NCBI GenBank assembly: GCA_003255065.1
Contig: QAOA01000840.1
Coordinates: 124,001 to 188,000 of the forward strand
Source of the DNA: Cercis canadensis
Taxonomy: Eukaryota; Streptophyta; Magnoliopsida; Fabales; Fabaceae
DNA: 64,000 nt
Reading direction: 5' to 3'
In this document: one piece after another, positions 23,158-35,399 of the stretch
How positions within the stretch are numbered: the first letter of the stretch is position 1
Layout of the letters: each line of letters begins with the position of its first letter
Made by a program: the position numbers and the translations under genes
Notes under the pieces: model-generated
Databases searched by the model: none
What the model was told of the DNA's origin: nothing
Seen by the model: only the letters and a program-made list of their open reading frames with translations

Positions 23158-24555
23158 TGTTACGTAAAATGTGAACATAAGTGCACTTGCCATAATCAAG
23201 TAATAAAGAAGTGAGATAAATTATCGTCCCACGGAGACTATGGCTACTAAGTACCAAAATTATACGTATTCTAATTTTATCTAGACAATTGATAAGTGAA
23301 TTATGATGATAACTAAATGGAAAATTGTTAAACAACGAACAGTCACTTATAAAATGAGTAAAAATATAGTGAGAAAGTATCTAGGATGTCAATTTCACCG
23401 TAGCTAGTCCAGATCTTTATTCCTAATTCATTAATCAACAACAATCTCTCTAATTGCTAGCCAAGAACCCTAAGTTATTTATTAGCCTTTCCCAAGGTCA
23501 AACAAATATATTCCCAAACTATGAATCCACTATATTCCTATGTGAATTACGATTTATGAATAATCTCATAATTCAATTCGTTCTATGGTTCTTTTTAATG
23601 GCTACATAAACCATAACGGTATATTCCTATCCCTTATGTAATTTATGTTCTTAATCCCTATGGTCCTCAATCACAACTAACTTCCCAGTATTATTGTAAT
23701 CATCTGCTCATCTAAATTGATGGTCAGTCAAATAGAAGCATTAAGTATGGAGATCAAGAAGTCAATTTAAGAAGAAGGTCCTTTGATTAATTCATTAGAA
23801 ATTACAATCTATCCTAAGCTAGGCTATATCTCCACCCTAGATGGTGGAATTAGTTCATGATAATTGCAGAAAATAACATTACACATAGATTAGACATCAG
23901 TAACAAGAGAGAGATGAAGAATTGAACTATGGGATGGGACGATTCGATGCCGAAAGTCTCGATCTTCAAGCTTGAATCCTCTTCTCTTCTTGCCTCTTCT
24001 CTAAAAAGTGTGCAACCCTAATTTAAACTTTAAGAGTCCTATTTATAGGTCCTAGGAAGTTTAGAAGAAAAAGGAATTAAAATAAAATAGGAGTCCTAGT
24101 GAAATTAGGAAGCTTAGAAGTCAAATCATGAGTTGACCGTCGAGGGCTGTAGCCTTGGGTTTGGGCACTGCGGCGCCTTGGTTCTTTGCCTGGAGGGTGC
24201 TGCGGCCTCCTAATAGGGGGCTGCAACCTCCGAGTTTCTGTCTGGAGGGGGCTGTGGCGCCTAGATTGGGGGCTGCTGCGCCATAACTTCTATCTGTTCT
24301 TTGGTTTTCTTCGCAAATAGGGGGCTGTGGCGCCCAGAGTGGAGGCTGCGACGCCTAAGTTGCTATCTTCATCCTAAATTTGCCAAAACTTGCTCTTTTT
24401 GACACCGAAAAACACCAAAGTGACTTCCAAAGACTTCTAATATAAAAACCTATAAAAGAAACAATAATTCATAAGAATCAAACTCAAAATACCCTAAAAC
24501 AAACAATTAACAAGCTAGATAAATACAGGATAAGTGGTATAAAACTGACTTATCA
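23158..24555 (-). repeat. 5' LTR of nested Athila-like element
   Basis: Matches 17426-18816 over its whole length with scattered differences. GC-rich repeat block at about 24135-24380. It is followed on its inner side by the PBS. Confidence 0.9.
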
Positions 24556-24560
24556 GTCTA

Positions 24561-25390
24561 CTAGCATTTTGGTAGACATCATGGCAGAAGCAAATCCTCT
24601 AAAAGCACTTCATGACTACGCCAGTCCTTCAATCACAGATACCACCTCTAGTATAAGGCGACCAGCTATCCAAGGCAATGCTTTTAAGTTAAAAGTCGTT
24701 GTCATTCACATGGTTCAGTCGGCCCAGTTCAGTGGTTTAGCGAATGAAGATCCACATGCTCACATCTCTGGGTTCTTGGAAATATGTGACACCTTCAAGC
24801 ACAATGGTGCTACCGATGTTGCCATTTGCCTTCGACTGTTTCCATTCTCATTATGGGATAAAGCCAAGTCTTGGCTACAATCTTTGCCAGTAGGAACCAT
24901 AACTACTTGGGATATTCTGGCATAAAATTTTTTTGCCAAATTCTTTCCACCTGCTGTGATCTCCAAGTTGCGAACTGACATCACTACATTAGAATTAGTC
25001 ACTTCAGGAGGCTTCGGAAAGGTATAAAGAATTACTTTGCAGATGCCCTCACCATGGACTTCCTGATTGGTTGCAACTACAGACCTTCTACAATAGGCTG
25101 CTAAGTACAACCAAGACACTGGTTGACACTGTTGCTGGTGGGTCCTTAATAAGGAAGACATATGAGGATGTCAATGAACTATTAGAGGAGATGACTGCCA
25201 ATGCCTATCAATGGCCTATTGAGAGGTCTACATCATGCAAGGTACTTGGGGTTCATGAGGTTGACGCTTTCACAGCCCTATCTACAAAAATTGATTCTTT
25301 GGCTAAGCAGTTGACCATAAAAAATGTCAATGTCATTCAGTCCCCTTCTGAAACTTGTAATCATTGTTTCAGTTGCCTTAGAAAGAGCTT
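24561..25390 (+). pseudogene. gag fragment of the outer Athila-like element (second part)
   Basis: Continuation of the gag region that starts near 17338, resuming directly after the target duplication of the nested element. Recognisable gag words include QFSGLANEDPHAHISGFLEI, CLRLFPFSLWDKAKSWL and the AFTALSTKIDSLAKQL segment. Compare the intact counterpart in the third Athila-like element near 53880-54060. Broken; a few disruptions; the element ends soon after. Confidence 0.8.
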
Positions 25391-27809
25391 ATAGATTTTA
25401 AAAGCGCTTCTTCAAGTATATATCCAAACACTAAATAACTTAATTTAAAAGGAGCTTATGGTATAAAAACTTTTCATATAAAGCCTTCTTATATAAGTGT
25501 TTAAATAAGTTGTTTACTCAAACGATGCCTAAGACTAATTTGGGCTCCAGCTGTTTTATTGCAAGTTTGTCTACATTGAAGATTTATCCGCCCTAAATAT
25601 CACCTATTTGACTTTACATCAAACCAATCATAATTAGAAAAAGGTTTAATTTCATATAAAAAAATGAAGTAAAGAAAAACGACTGTTTTATACAAAGTAG
25701 AAGGGTTATACAATATGGAAAAATTTCAGTGTTACCATAGTATCGAGTTTTTAGTACTACTGCAATTTAAAATTAGTTATGTGTGAACAAAAAGAGAAGA
25801 GAGAATGGGTGGGTGAGTGTGATATCTACTTGGCTAATTTAAATGACAGTAATGCTGAGATTTTAGTACGGTAGTACTGGAAATGCTCTTGTATCGTTAG
25901 ATTGACAAGTCATTAAGTTTTAAAATGATTTCACGAGGTTGGGGCCTATTGATGGAGTATGTGTGTTATGTTAACTGAAGCTTGAAGATTCAGTAGTTTT
26001 AGACATGCACTGAGTTTCTTTGATGACATTCGAATTTGTTTGAACGTCTGATTCTAATCCCAACTCCTCTTTAGAAAAGATATCTTTAGTTTTCTTGATA
26101 TATAGTTGTTAATTTACTTGTTTAAGAAGAGTAACAGTTTCTTAAGCCATTAGAAGTGGTGGCCAAGGATTTGGACAGTTCGCTAGAGGTCGTCATGGTT
26201 ATAAACTTTCATGTCGTCATATAACAAAAATAATAATAAAAAAAAAGAGTTGTAGTTAAGCCTAATCACTTATAAATATCCAAATTTGAGATAATGTTTG
26301 AGATACTTACTGAGAGATTCTATGAGAGTGTTTTGAGATAGTCTAAGAAAGCTAATTTGTCCAATTAATTGTTGGGTAATATTATATTCACATAATTTAT
26401 TTTACTCTTTCTTTACAATTGCATTTTTGGCCATACTCAATAGAGTTAATTGGATGAACTAAAACTTTAATCTAATCACTTAAATTAACTGATAGTATAC
26501 ATTTCTAAAATGTATGAAACTATTATGTTCCAATTGTTTTAGTTACTATGCAAGATATAGAACAATTTGTCTTCTGTCAAAATTTACGGATAGAAACCAA
26601 ACGGCCTATGGTTGAGTGATACCGAGGTCATCATCAGGGCTTATAGGTTTCATGTTCAAACCTAGAGTTATAGTCAAAATATTCAAAAAAAAATTAGGCA
26701 GAAACGACAACCTATTTTAAGTACCTTTCCCTCAATCAAATTTTTTTTTCCACAGAGAAACGGCAAAAAAAGTCACAAGTCCTTCATAGTGCGTAATGTT
26801 TGAGTTTTTCTCTTAAACATCACAATAAGTTAAATATATATATATNTATATATATATTCTATTTTATCTTTGGAGATTGGGAATAGTTTGAATTTAACTG
26901 TGGGTAACTCAAGTATTTTTTTTCGCTGAACTGTTCTAATAAAGTGTAGCACTATTAACCAAAGGTTCCAATTCAACACGACTAAGCCTCATCATTGATA
27001 TGTCACCACTCTCGAGTTGACAAGTTATCTAAAAGCAAAAAAGGAAAGTTATTACCAAGTTCTAAAACTTCAGAGAAAGGATGAGAAGTTCAGATATATT
27101 GTAAAATGATCAAAATATTTTTTGATGATATGTGATTATTAAAAATGATTTTAGTCATTTCACAAGATGTCTAAACTTCTTTATCTTTTATCCTAAGTTC
27201 TAAAACTTCAGAATAATCTTTCAAAAAAAAAAAAGGTCAACAAGAAATAGACTGACTTGCTTTTTTTCATTGGGGGAGGGAGGGTGGGGTGAGGGGGTTG
27301 CGGCATTTAAAATAAATTCAAGCTCCTTCGATATTACAAATATTATAAAGTATGACTATAGATAAGTCAACAATCACCATATATTTTATAATAATTTTTC
27401 AAATCTTAATGAAAGGAAAGATACACAAACCTTTATTAATAAATCTAATACTGATCTAGGAGTTCTGAACTTTTGATGCAAGTTTGTCTCATAATGGATT
27501 TTTTTATTTTGGTAAAAGTCTCATTATGCACTTTGTCCGCCTAATTATTGCCTTTATATAAAATAAGTTGTAATTAGATTAAAGATCTGCTTAATACAAA
27601 CGTCAATGGGTTCACCCGAAGATCTGGATATCATAAAGTGAGCATTTTAGAGAGTGAAGTACATGATTACCTATTGATTTGATAAAGTGCACATGCACCT
27701 TAAGTATCTCGTGATTTTTGATAGTCCACTTTCTTGATTCTCTCATTAGTAACTATCTACTCATACTTTACTTTTTAAAGTACACTTATCATGTGCAAAA
27801 CACATGATC
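25391..27809. other. AT-rich intergenic DNA
   Basis: No coding region recognised. It contains a possible SINE (26600-26760), an (AT)n run with an N at 26846 (about 26833-26858) and a G-rich stretch near 27270-27300. Otherwise unremarkable. Confidence 0.5.
26600..26760 (+). repeat. Possible tRNA-derived SINE head
   Basis: TATGGTTGAGTGATACC near 26608 resembles a Pol III A box and ATGTTCAAACCT near 26652 a B box, about 40 bases apart, as in tRNA-like SINE heads. The rest is AT-rich, with a short A-run at about 26685. No target duplication found; weak. Confidence 0.25.
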
Positions 27810-28130
27810 AGAAAATGTCAATACCATTCAAACCATAACAAAGACAATCTCACCATTAGGAAGAGAAACAGAATATGGCACCTTAACATCAATCATATCA
27901 GAAAAAACACTCTTATCAAAACACATGTGATCAAAAGCTCCAGTGTCTGATCCAAATACGTCTCTTATGTAAAAATCCACTATTGCTGGTATTAACAGAC
28001 AAATTACCTGCAAAATTTGCAGCTGCAAGAGCATTGGACTTATCAACAGGTTTGAATTGGTTCAAGAGGGTCAGGAGTTGACTATACCGTTCATTAGAAA
28101 ACTGATGAGCAGAAGTTTTTAATCTTCTCA
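27810..28130 (-). mobile_element. Ty1/Copia remnant (end of gag and start of protease)
   Basis: Minus-strand frames show FSNERYSQLLTLLNQFK, typical of the gag end of Copia polyproteins, and FDHMCFDKSVFSDM with YSVSLPNGE, the segment after the protease active site. Only a few hundred bases remain and no LTR is visible; an old, broken fragment. Confidence 0.7.
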
Positions 28131-28959
28131 ATGGATATATCTAGGTCCGAAATAAGCAACAAGACAGTTTTTCCATTTAGCACCTCTAGATCAACCTGTT
28201 TGCACAACAACAAAAAAAAAAAACTATAATAGTCAAGAGCAAGTGGATCACACTTTCTGTACAGTAAGTTTAAGGATATTAGGATCTCCAATTAATACAA
28301 AATCTCCATTGAGTTTCTTAAGTATTACATTATCCCTCAGAATAAAATAAAATTATATACTCAATCACGTCTCTTTTCTATTTTTTTTTTGGCTACCAAC
28401 TTCTCATTTATTTTAGAAGTTTATTATTGTAAATCCATCATTTTTAACTTCAAATATATGCAATTCAATAGTTTATGGGTGCAGGTCTATCATTGAGATG
28501 GAGGTGAAAATGTAATCAAATTAAGAAAAACAATTAACATAGTTTGTGATAAGTTAATAGAATGGAAGTCAATATAGTTTAACCCATTTGGACAAAGTAC
28601 TTGATGAAAAGAACCAAAGACCCCAAAACTTGAAGTTGTGAGGAGAAGACTCAAGAACTATTTTATATTGAATACAACCCTTTATGTGGAGGTGATAATG
28701 ATTAAAATATCCAACTGGAATAATTTACACAGATACTAACCTTGGACATAGTAGAACAATCGATGAGTGATTGCTGACCATCTTTGGAGTATGTGAATCT
28801 CTTCATAAACTCCGAGATTTTACTAGGTTTGTCAGATATATTTTTTTATACTCAAAAATATGTTCAAACAGTACATTAAACTGCATATGAGCCTCCATCT
28901 CCTCTGCATAGATTTGATAATAATAATAATTTTGAGAAGATATATAGTGTAAATATACA
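28131..28959. other. AT-rich intergenic DNA
   Basis: No gene, clear repeat or LTR edge seen. It may contain further unrecognisable remains of the neighbouring retroelements. Confidence 0.4.
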
Positions 28960-29982
28960 TTACCAACTCAAACCAACAAACAAGGCAACTTCAATTGAAA
29001 AGTATGAGTCAATAATGATAGATTCTCACAAGATATACTCTCAATCCTTCAAGTGTTTAGAAAGTAGGTATTTCACTCAATCAAACTCATGAAGAAATGC
29101 ACTACCATAACCTTGTTTATCTTCTACTTCTCCACTACTCAAACAAATGCACACACAAATCAACAAGACGTTATTTAAGGTTGTAATAGGGCCAAGGTAA
29201 AGGAAAGGGAACAATATGGATATAACAAGGTAAATACCCAAAGAGAATAAAAGAACATTGGGGAGGAACTCAAATGACAAGCATTAAATTTCAAGTGTCT
29301 AAAGCATATTCTCCCTTCTTTTCACATATTCCTTTCTCTCTTTTTTTTTTTTTTTTTTTTTTTCACAACCTTTTCACAATTATTCTTGTCCTTTCTTTTC
29401 TGTTTTTTTTTTTTTTTTTTAAAGACAATTGGCTCTTTTTCTTTCTTTCCTTCACAAAACACTTTGCACATTGCACATTAAATTTGACAACCTCCACACT
29501 TGCACTGTTAATTACCTACAAGCACAAGAGCTCCTCCAATGACAATGAACCAATGCTCTGTCATTCCCTATAGGCAAATAGGCTCAAGGGGGTAATCAAA
29601 GGAAAGTGATGCAAAGCTTTTTGGCAAAGTAGCTAAATCAAGAAAGAATGCTTTAATCATGTTTATGTATGCAAGTGAAAATGTAGCCTAAAAAAGAATC
29701 AAGCAAGTTCTAGAGTAATCAAATTTCATGAGTGAAAATCACACAAGAAAGAAAAGAGTGGCAAAAATGCTAAATCCATCCATCAAAAGGCTCAAAATCT
29801 CACAAGGCATGCATCTATCAAACTTTAATCATCAATCCAACATCCAAAACCAAGTATGTGAAATTCAAGAGGAAAGACAAATTATTCAATCATGTTATGA
29901 ACCTTGAATTGTAATTGCTTCAAACTTACAACTTCACAAATCCTAAAACATCATTGGAAGGCAACTAAAACAGAAAAAAAAN

Positions 29983-30021
<39 letters not shown>

Positions 30022-30515
30022 CAACAAAAAGACAACAAAAACAGAAAAAATAGCAAGAACAAAAACAGAAAACAACAAAATGACACAAAACATAAAATTG
30101 ACAGAAAACAGAAAACAACCACATAAATAAAAACAGAAAATAGAAAAATAATTAGAAATAGAAAACAGCAACTAAACTAAATAGAAATTCCTCCCCCACA
30201 CTCAAGGTTTGCATTGCCCTCAATGTAAAAGCTCAATCAATCAAATAGGACAAGTAAAATAAAAGAGAGAGAAGAAACATACTTATCAAGTGAGACAAAT
30301 GGCTTCTTGCAAGTGGACCTCCTCCACAATGTCCTCTTGAGCTCCCTCATAGAAAGGCTTGAGGTGATGTCCATTGACTTTGAAAGCCTTGTTGGTGGCC
30401 TCGCTTGCAATCTTGACCGCACCATAAGGAAAAACCTTAGTGACTACAAACGGGTCAAACCACCTAGAACGGAGCTTGCCATCTCTATAAATAGTTGCAT
30501 GTAAAACTTGCAATT
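28960..30515 (-). mobile_element. Ty3 (Athila/Tat-type) remnant: integrase C-terminus and 3' spacer
   Basis: At 30286-30513 the minus strand encodes KLRSRWFDPFVVTKVFPYGAV and FKVNGHHLKPFYEG, the C-terminal tail of an Athila/Tat integrase (compare 59120-59250). Downstream in that direction is the long AT-rich spacer with the CCACACTCAAGGTTTGCATTG sentence (near 30195) also seen in the nested element. A poly-A run with an N lies at 29972-30018. No LTR is recognisable; broken and old. Confidence 0.7.
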
Positions 30516-31423
30516 ATCCCATTTTTTCACATCTAAAACTTGATTCAAAAAACATTGCTTGTTACAACGAAAATTAGAAGATTTCTCATGTTTTGTATGT
30601 ATTATAGCAAAGATGGAAGTCAAGAGGCTTTGCGAAGAGCCTGCAAACTGAACTATTTATTAGGTTTCAAACACAATGGGCACAGTTTGATCATAAATAA
30701 TTCAATTACATCTTGTGCAAAAGTACGATTAGGATAGTAATATTTATAAAAACAGGAGTTATCAACCCACCACTGTTATTTAGCTTGAAAATTTATAAAA
30801 AGAAATCCAATCATAATCTAGAGTCATAAGAATAATTTTCTCCAGCCATTTCACTTAATCTATCAAACAATATATAAATTGTGTGAAAGACCATATTTAT
30901 TTAATGCAGCAAAATTCTGATCTTTAAGTATCATCACCATCAGATGCTAACAAATCAGTCAGAGGATTCTATTTACACCATCAAACAAAAAGAATAAAAA
31001 AAAATAGAGAATGGATTTATTGGCAAATCGAATCTGGGTATTGGATATTAACAGCTTTCATCCTTAGATCAAAATCATCAACAAAGACCACATAGACGAC
31101 AATCTCTCATCGTCGTGGCGCTTTGAAGATTTGGAAAAGCGCAGAGGATAGATGATAGAAAGAGTTTAAAGCCAGGTTGAGTAAAAACGTCAAAGAGCGT
31201 TAATGGTAAAAGACGAAGGAAGCATGAAAAACATTGAAAAAAAAAAAAAAACGGAAAGAATATTTTTGACAATCTAAATGATTCTCTTACGTATGCTTTT
31301 ATATATAATATAGATTTTGTTTTATTTTATGGCAGTTCATACTTCATAACCTGATCATCACTGTTTCTAAATTTCCACTCTTATTTTCTTGTTATAAACT
31401 AATACAAGAGCAAGATAATTGTT
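30516..31423. other. Intergenic DNA without recognisable features
   Basis: AT-rich sequence. A short minus-strand frame at 31078-31272 has no recognisable domain. Nothing else supported. Confidence 0.4.
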
Positions 31424-31516
31424 CCTCTAACTGCGCTTCAATGTCACTTGAGCCTATACCACATTTTCTAGGTTTTCTTTTGTTTTTAGTAATAATATTC
31501 TCATACAATTTTTTTT

Positions 31517-32050
31517 GACTTAATTGTAATTTTAGTCCTTTTATTTTAACAACTTGAACTTTTGGTCCCTCTTGTTTAAAAGAAAATTATTTAGTCCATT
31601 TATATTGATAAAATATACAATTTTAGTCATTTTGTCTTTAAGTCAAAATTTCTTAGGTCTATTTTAAGGTATAAAATTTTCTGATTCATAATCCAACCGT
31701 TCACATTAAAGAGATACGTCTTGTAAACCTCTCCACAAAATGTTAGCTTGATCTAGCGGTGAATGAATCTAAATTTATGGTTAAATGAAAACTTCTAATT
31801 TTGATATTTTGGGCTACGTCCTACTGTTGGATCGAGCTGAAATTTTATAAGGAGATTCACAAAACGGAACTCTTTAATCTGAACGGTTGTGAATTTACGT
31901 ACTTATTCCTTAAAACTAGACTTGAGAAATGACGGAATGACTAAATTGCACATTTTATAAATATAGAGGGACTAAATTGTTTCTTTTTAAATAAGAGGGA
32001 CCAAAAAGTTTAAATTGTTAAAATATGAAGACCAAAATTACAATTAAGCC
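31517..32050. mobile_element. Mutator-type MITE with long inverted ends
   Basis: The left end (ACTTAATTGTAATTTTAGTC, 31518 on) and the reverse complement of the right end (GGCTTAATTGTAATTTTGGT, ending 32050) match imperfectly over about 150-170 bases, with shared words such as GGTCCCTCTTGTTTAAA and TTTAGTCC. Total 534 bases, no coding capacity. T-runs on both sides could be the target duplication. It is absent from copy B of the duplicated segment. Confidence 0.65.
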
Positions 32051-33169
32051 TTTTTTTTTTTGACAACTCTCAATTAATGAAGAGAGAATTCAGATTAGAT
32101 TTCATAAGAGGAGATACGAAGAATATATCCACTATCCAAAAACAACGAACTATCAGTATACATCCAGTATAACCTTTTCTAAATCCTCCTCCTGCAATAA
32201 TTAAAATCTATAGGCTATACACTATCCCGTGTAATTTCCAAACAGCATTCCTGGTCTCGCTGCAAACAGTAATAAAACATAAATTCAGCATTCCTGGTCC
32301 AAACCGTAAATTCTCTTTTTCTGTTTACATAATGAATCCAAACAGTAAATATAAACACAGATAAAACTTATTAGCAGAAAGGAGGGGGAAAACTGATAAA
32401 TTTAGCATTCCTGGTCTGGATGCAATGTGCTGGCACACTAGGAATTAATATATTATACCAATATAACAGGAGACAAATCGTTTTACATCTCCATCAGGCA
32501 TTTTAGTAACTTCAAAGAATCTTATATTATTTAGTCTCTGTTGTAAAGAATATATTAGAAAAATATAACCCCAGTGAGATACCATCACTTGTCTATAAAA
32601 ACTCAAAGAAAAATTTGATTTTATGTTGCCATGCAATAAAATACAACATTCTCAAAGGCATGCCTGCAATAGCCTCCTAGGAATACTTGAAAACTAAAAC
32701 CTAGACATAAACTAGAAGATGCTGCTGAATCAAATTGGAATCAAATTGGACAACGACACAATGATGTCCAAATCAGACTGACTGTGCCTCATCTTTTACA
32801 ATATCAAATGATAAATAACAACCTGCAACTTCCAACTAAATCAGACATCTTGGATAAACAAAGGAAGGAACAATATCATATTTGAACATATTAGATAGCA
32901 CGTGTTAAAAAAAAGGGTATTCTATTTACAATAGCTCTCAATTTCCATCAACTTCAGAACATTAGTCAACATTAGAGTATAATTCATTGCTGATCCAAAA
33001 TTAGTATATGCTCACTGCAATCGTATATTAAGTAATGACCGTACAATTAGATATGCCCAGACAAATCTACAGAGGCATAAAAAGGATTCAAATATGAAAC
33101 ATAAGCGGTATCATACCTAGCAATGAATCAAATATGCGCAGGGAAATAAGAACCATATCAACAAACAAA

Positions 33170-33789
33170 TTAGTCCTCCTCCATCGGTACATCTGGAATG
33201 TCAAATCTATCTTCTTCAATGGTCTAATTTATAAGAGACACAGGGGACGGTATTAGGGCCTCAAGGAAACAATATGGACCACAACAAATGTCACTTCAAG
33301 CAAAGAAAAGATTTATCCAAAATGGGAAAGGGGTTGAGGGAGCAGGGGATTACCTAAAGTGGCAAGAAAACACAATCTTAGAGCTACCAGGAAAATGCTT
33401 TGAGATATTTGGTCCTCATCAAATTTGTGTATCAAATAGATACTACCAACATTTACATTATAGTAATAATAATTTATTTTTACAAAACAAGTACCTCTTT
33501 CTGCACATCCGGTTATTAGAAATTATCAAATAAAGCAATTCTACAGAATTCTCATGAATTAGATCAGACAGACAAAAGAATGGCAGATATATCTCATGCA
33601 TATCATTAAAGTAGATTCTACCTAAACAAAGAATTTTGCAGCTTGAATTTAGACACATGCTGGATTTTAAGATCTTAAAAGGTCTTCTGTAAAATAGATT
33701 ATAACAAAAAGTGCTGTCACTTATTTCTGCTTTTGCTTTTCCAGCAGAACTCCTAAGTCCTCCTTACCTTCAATCCCCTGAGTATTTTT
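33170..33789 (-). pseudogene. Bystin-like gene, 3' exons, partial copy A
   Basis: On the minus strand 33223-33170 reads TIEEDRFDIPDVPMEED then stop, preceded by an AG acceptor, which fits the last exon of plant bystin (ENP1/BYSL family, needed for 40S ribosome maturation in the nucleolus). Upstream, 33789-33726 reads YKN...KEDL..LLEKQKQK, the segment after the bystin VQRYKNE motif, and stops soon after. The exon is cut by the Copia element at 33790. Intervening sequence is intronic or decayed. Identification rests on memory of the family, not a search. Confidence 0.65.
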
Positions 33790-34098
33790 TGTACAGAATA
33801 TAATTGGTTAGTTAGTTAGCTTATATAGTTTATTTATAACTAGAGTGATTAGTTAGACAACTGTACTTTAGTTAGTCTTCATTCATTTTGTTAATCATAG
33901 TTAGTAGTCTGTTATAAGGCAGTTAAGGAATGCTGAGCTGCCTGCCTACGTGGCACCTTAGTCTTTTACTTATATAAGACATTATGTATACTGTACTTGT
34001 ACAGGATTGGAATATACAGAATATTTCTCCTTTCACTCTGATTTCATCTTCTTCTTGCTTCGTTGCTTGGCTACTCATCCTTTGTAAGGATTGTTACA
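33790..34098 (+). repeat. 5' LTR of Copia element
   Basis: Starts TG right where the sequence leaves the copy shared with 39612 and ends ACA immediately before TGGTATCAGAGC. Contains a TATA-like box near 33971. Confidence 0.85.
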
Positions 34099-34110
34099 TG
34101 GTATCAGAGC
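34099..34110 (+). other. Primer-binding site, initiator tRNA-Met
   Basis: TGGTATCAGAGC, the standard Copia primer-binding sequence, directly after the LTR. Confidence 0.92.
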
Positions 34111-34196
34111 AAATCGATCCAGATTTGCTACATCTGCATCTTGATCATACTCTGAAGCAAGATTAAGAAAGTGATTCTGCATCCATTCGTTTAACG

Positions 34197-35360
34197 ATGG
34201 AATCCGCAGCTGGAACAGAAACTGGAAATGCAACTGCATCTTCGCATAGGGAGACCACAAGCAACTTCAATGGAGATCCTCTGATGTTAGCAACCTCAGA
34301 TCATCCAGGAATGCAGCTTGTTTCAACTCCTTTGACAGGTAATAACTATCTGTCATGGACTCGTTCTATTAAAATTGCTCTAGGAGCAAAGGTGAAGCTT
34401 GGCTTCATCAATGGCAGATGTGCTATGCCAAAAGAAGAATCTGCTGATTATGACCAATGGATTAGGGTGGATTGCATGATTAGATCATGGATCCTGAATT
34501 CTATTTCAAAAGAAATCGTTGAAGCTTTTCTTTATGCCTCATCTGCTAGAGAATTGTGGCTGGAGTTAGAAGAAAGATTTGGTGAGTCCAATGGACCACA
34601 AATCTACCAAATTCAACGTGAAATCAGTACTGCCTCTCAAGGAACGCAGTCTGTGGTGCAATATTTCACCAAACTGAAGAAATTGTGGGATGAATTGCTT
34701 TGTGTTCAGCCAACTCCACAATGTACCTGTAAACACTGCAATTGTGATGTCACCAAGAAGATCTCAGTCATTGCTCATTCAACCAAATTGGTGCAATTTC
34801 TGATGGGGCTTAGTGATGATTTTGATCATCTACGAAATCAGATTTTGGTGATGGATCCATTGCCCTCAGTTAACAAAGCATATTCGATGATATTAAGAAT
34901 TGAGAAGCAAAGAGAGGTACAAATTCATATGATAGGGAAGGTTGATAACTCTGCCATGTTTGTGAAGACTCCTATGGCAAGAGGTCCTAGTGGAGGGAAA
35001 AATAATTTCAAGAAGCAAAACAACACTGACAAAAGAAGTGAGAAATGTACACACTGCAATATGAGTGGTCACACTAAAGATTTCTGTTTCAAACTACATG
35101 GCTATCCTGATTGGTATAAGACATTAAAAGATCAACGCAATAAACCACCTACAGCAGGCAAATTCATGGCCAATCTTGCAGATACTCCCTTGGATCTCAG
35201 TACAGATAATCCTGTTGACAAACTCACTGACCAAAGAGCTACATTGGCAGAGATAATTCAGCACGAATTCTCCAAATTGATGAAGGGACAAGGGGGTCTT
35301 GAAGGCCATTATGTCAATTTTGCTCACACTGAGAATTTTGCGGGTACATCTACTCACTAA
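34197..35360 (+). pseudogene. gag of Copia element
   Basis: Begins MESAAGTETGN; contains LVSTPLTGNNYLSWTRSIKI (Copia gag N-terminal motif), WLELEERFGESNGPQIYQI, YFTKLKKLWDEL and a CTHCNMSGHTKDFC zinc knuckle near 35045-35090. Length about 387 codons, normal for Copia gag. It forms the particle that packages the RNA. Confidence 0.88.
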
Positions 35361-35399
35361 TCTCTTCAATTTGCTTTGCAATCTGTTAGTAGTATATAT

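Larger units (their letters stand above)
17426..24555 (-). mobile_element. Nested non-autonomous Athila-like LTR element, both LTRs present
   Basis: Two LTRs of about 1.39 kb (17426-18816 and 23158-24555), in its own orientation TGATAAG...TAACA, flank an internal region of about 4.3 kb. A 5-bp target duplication GTCTA (17421-17425 and 24556-24560) marks insertion into the gag of the outer element. Internal parts in its own direction: tRNA-Asp PBS (23135-23151), gag and protease (about 23025 to 20755), then about 1.9 kb without recognisable polymerase domains. It lacks reverse transcriptase, RNase H and integrase, so it would have needed a partner element. By eye the LTRs differ at about 5% in the first 260 bases, suggesting a few million years or less at usual plant rates. 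The gag is broken, with a few breaks. Confidence 0.9.
15752..25390 (+). mobile_element. Athila-like Ty3 LTR element, truncated, interrupted by another element
   Basis: Parts seen: 5' LTR (about 15752-17192), a primer-binding site for tRNA-Asp (17199), gag beginning near 17338, then a second LTR element inserted at 17426-24555, then the continuation of gag to about 25390. No protease, polymerase or 3' LTR of this copy is present, so it is a broken fossil. The PBS type and the gag sequence place it in the Athila/Tat side of Ty3. Left LTR edge is approximate: TGTTTGCTTACA at 15752 is the best candidate. It predates the nested insertion. Confidence 0.8.
31424..33789. repeat. Segmental duplication, copy A
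   Basis: Pieces of this region recur at 38206-39613: CTGCGCTTCAATGTCACTTGAGCC at its left edge (in part, 31430 and 38216), the block 32563-32745 (versus 38620-38810) and 32985-33789 (versus 38812-39605). The two copies are collinear and highly similar. Copy A has about 240 extra bases (32745-32985) and a MITE. Both contain 3' pieces of a bystin-like gene. Copy A is interrupted at 33790 by a Copia element. Confidence 0.85.

Noticed and set aside
29274-30171. Phe-rich frames over T and A runs
   Set aside because: Homopolymer translation, one of them across an N.
33288-33533. 81-codon frame, with a matching frame at 39099-39359
   Set aside because: Present in both duplicated copies but lies antisense in the bystin-like intron region; conservation is explained by the duplication.
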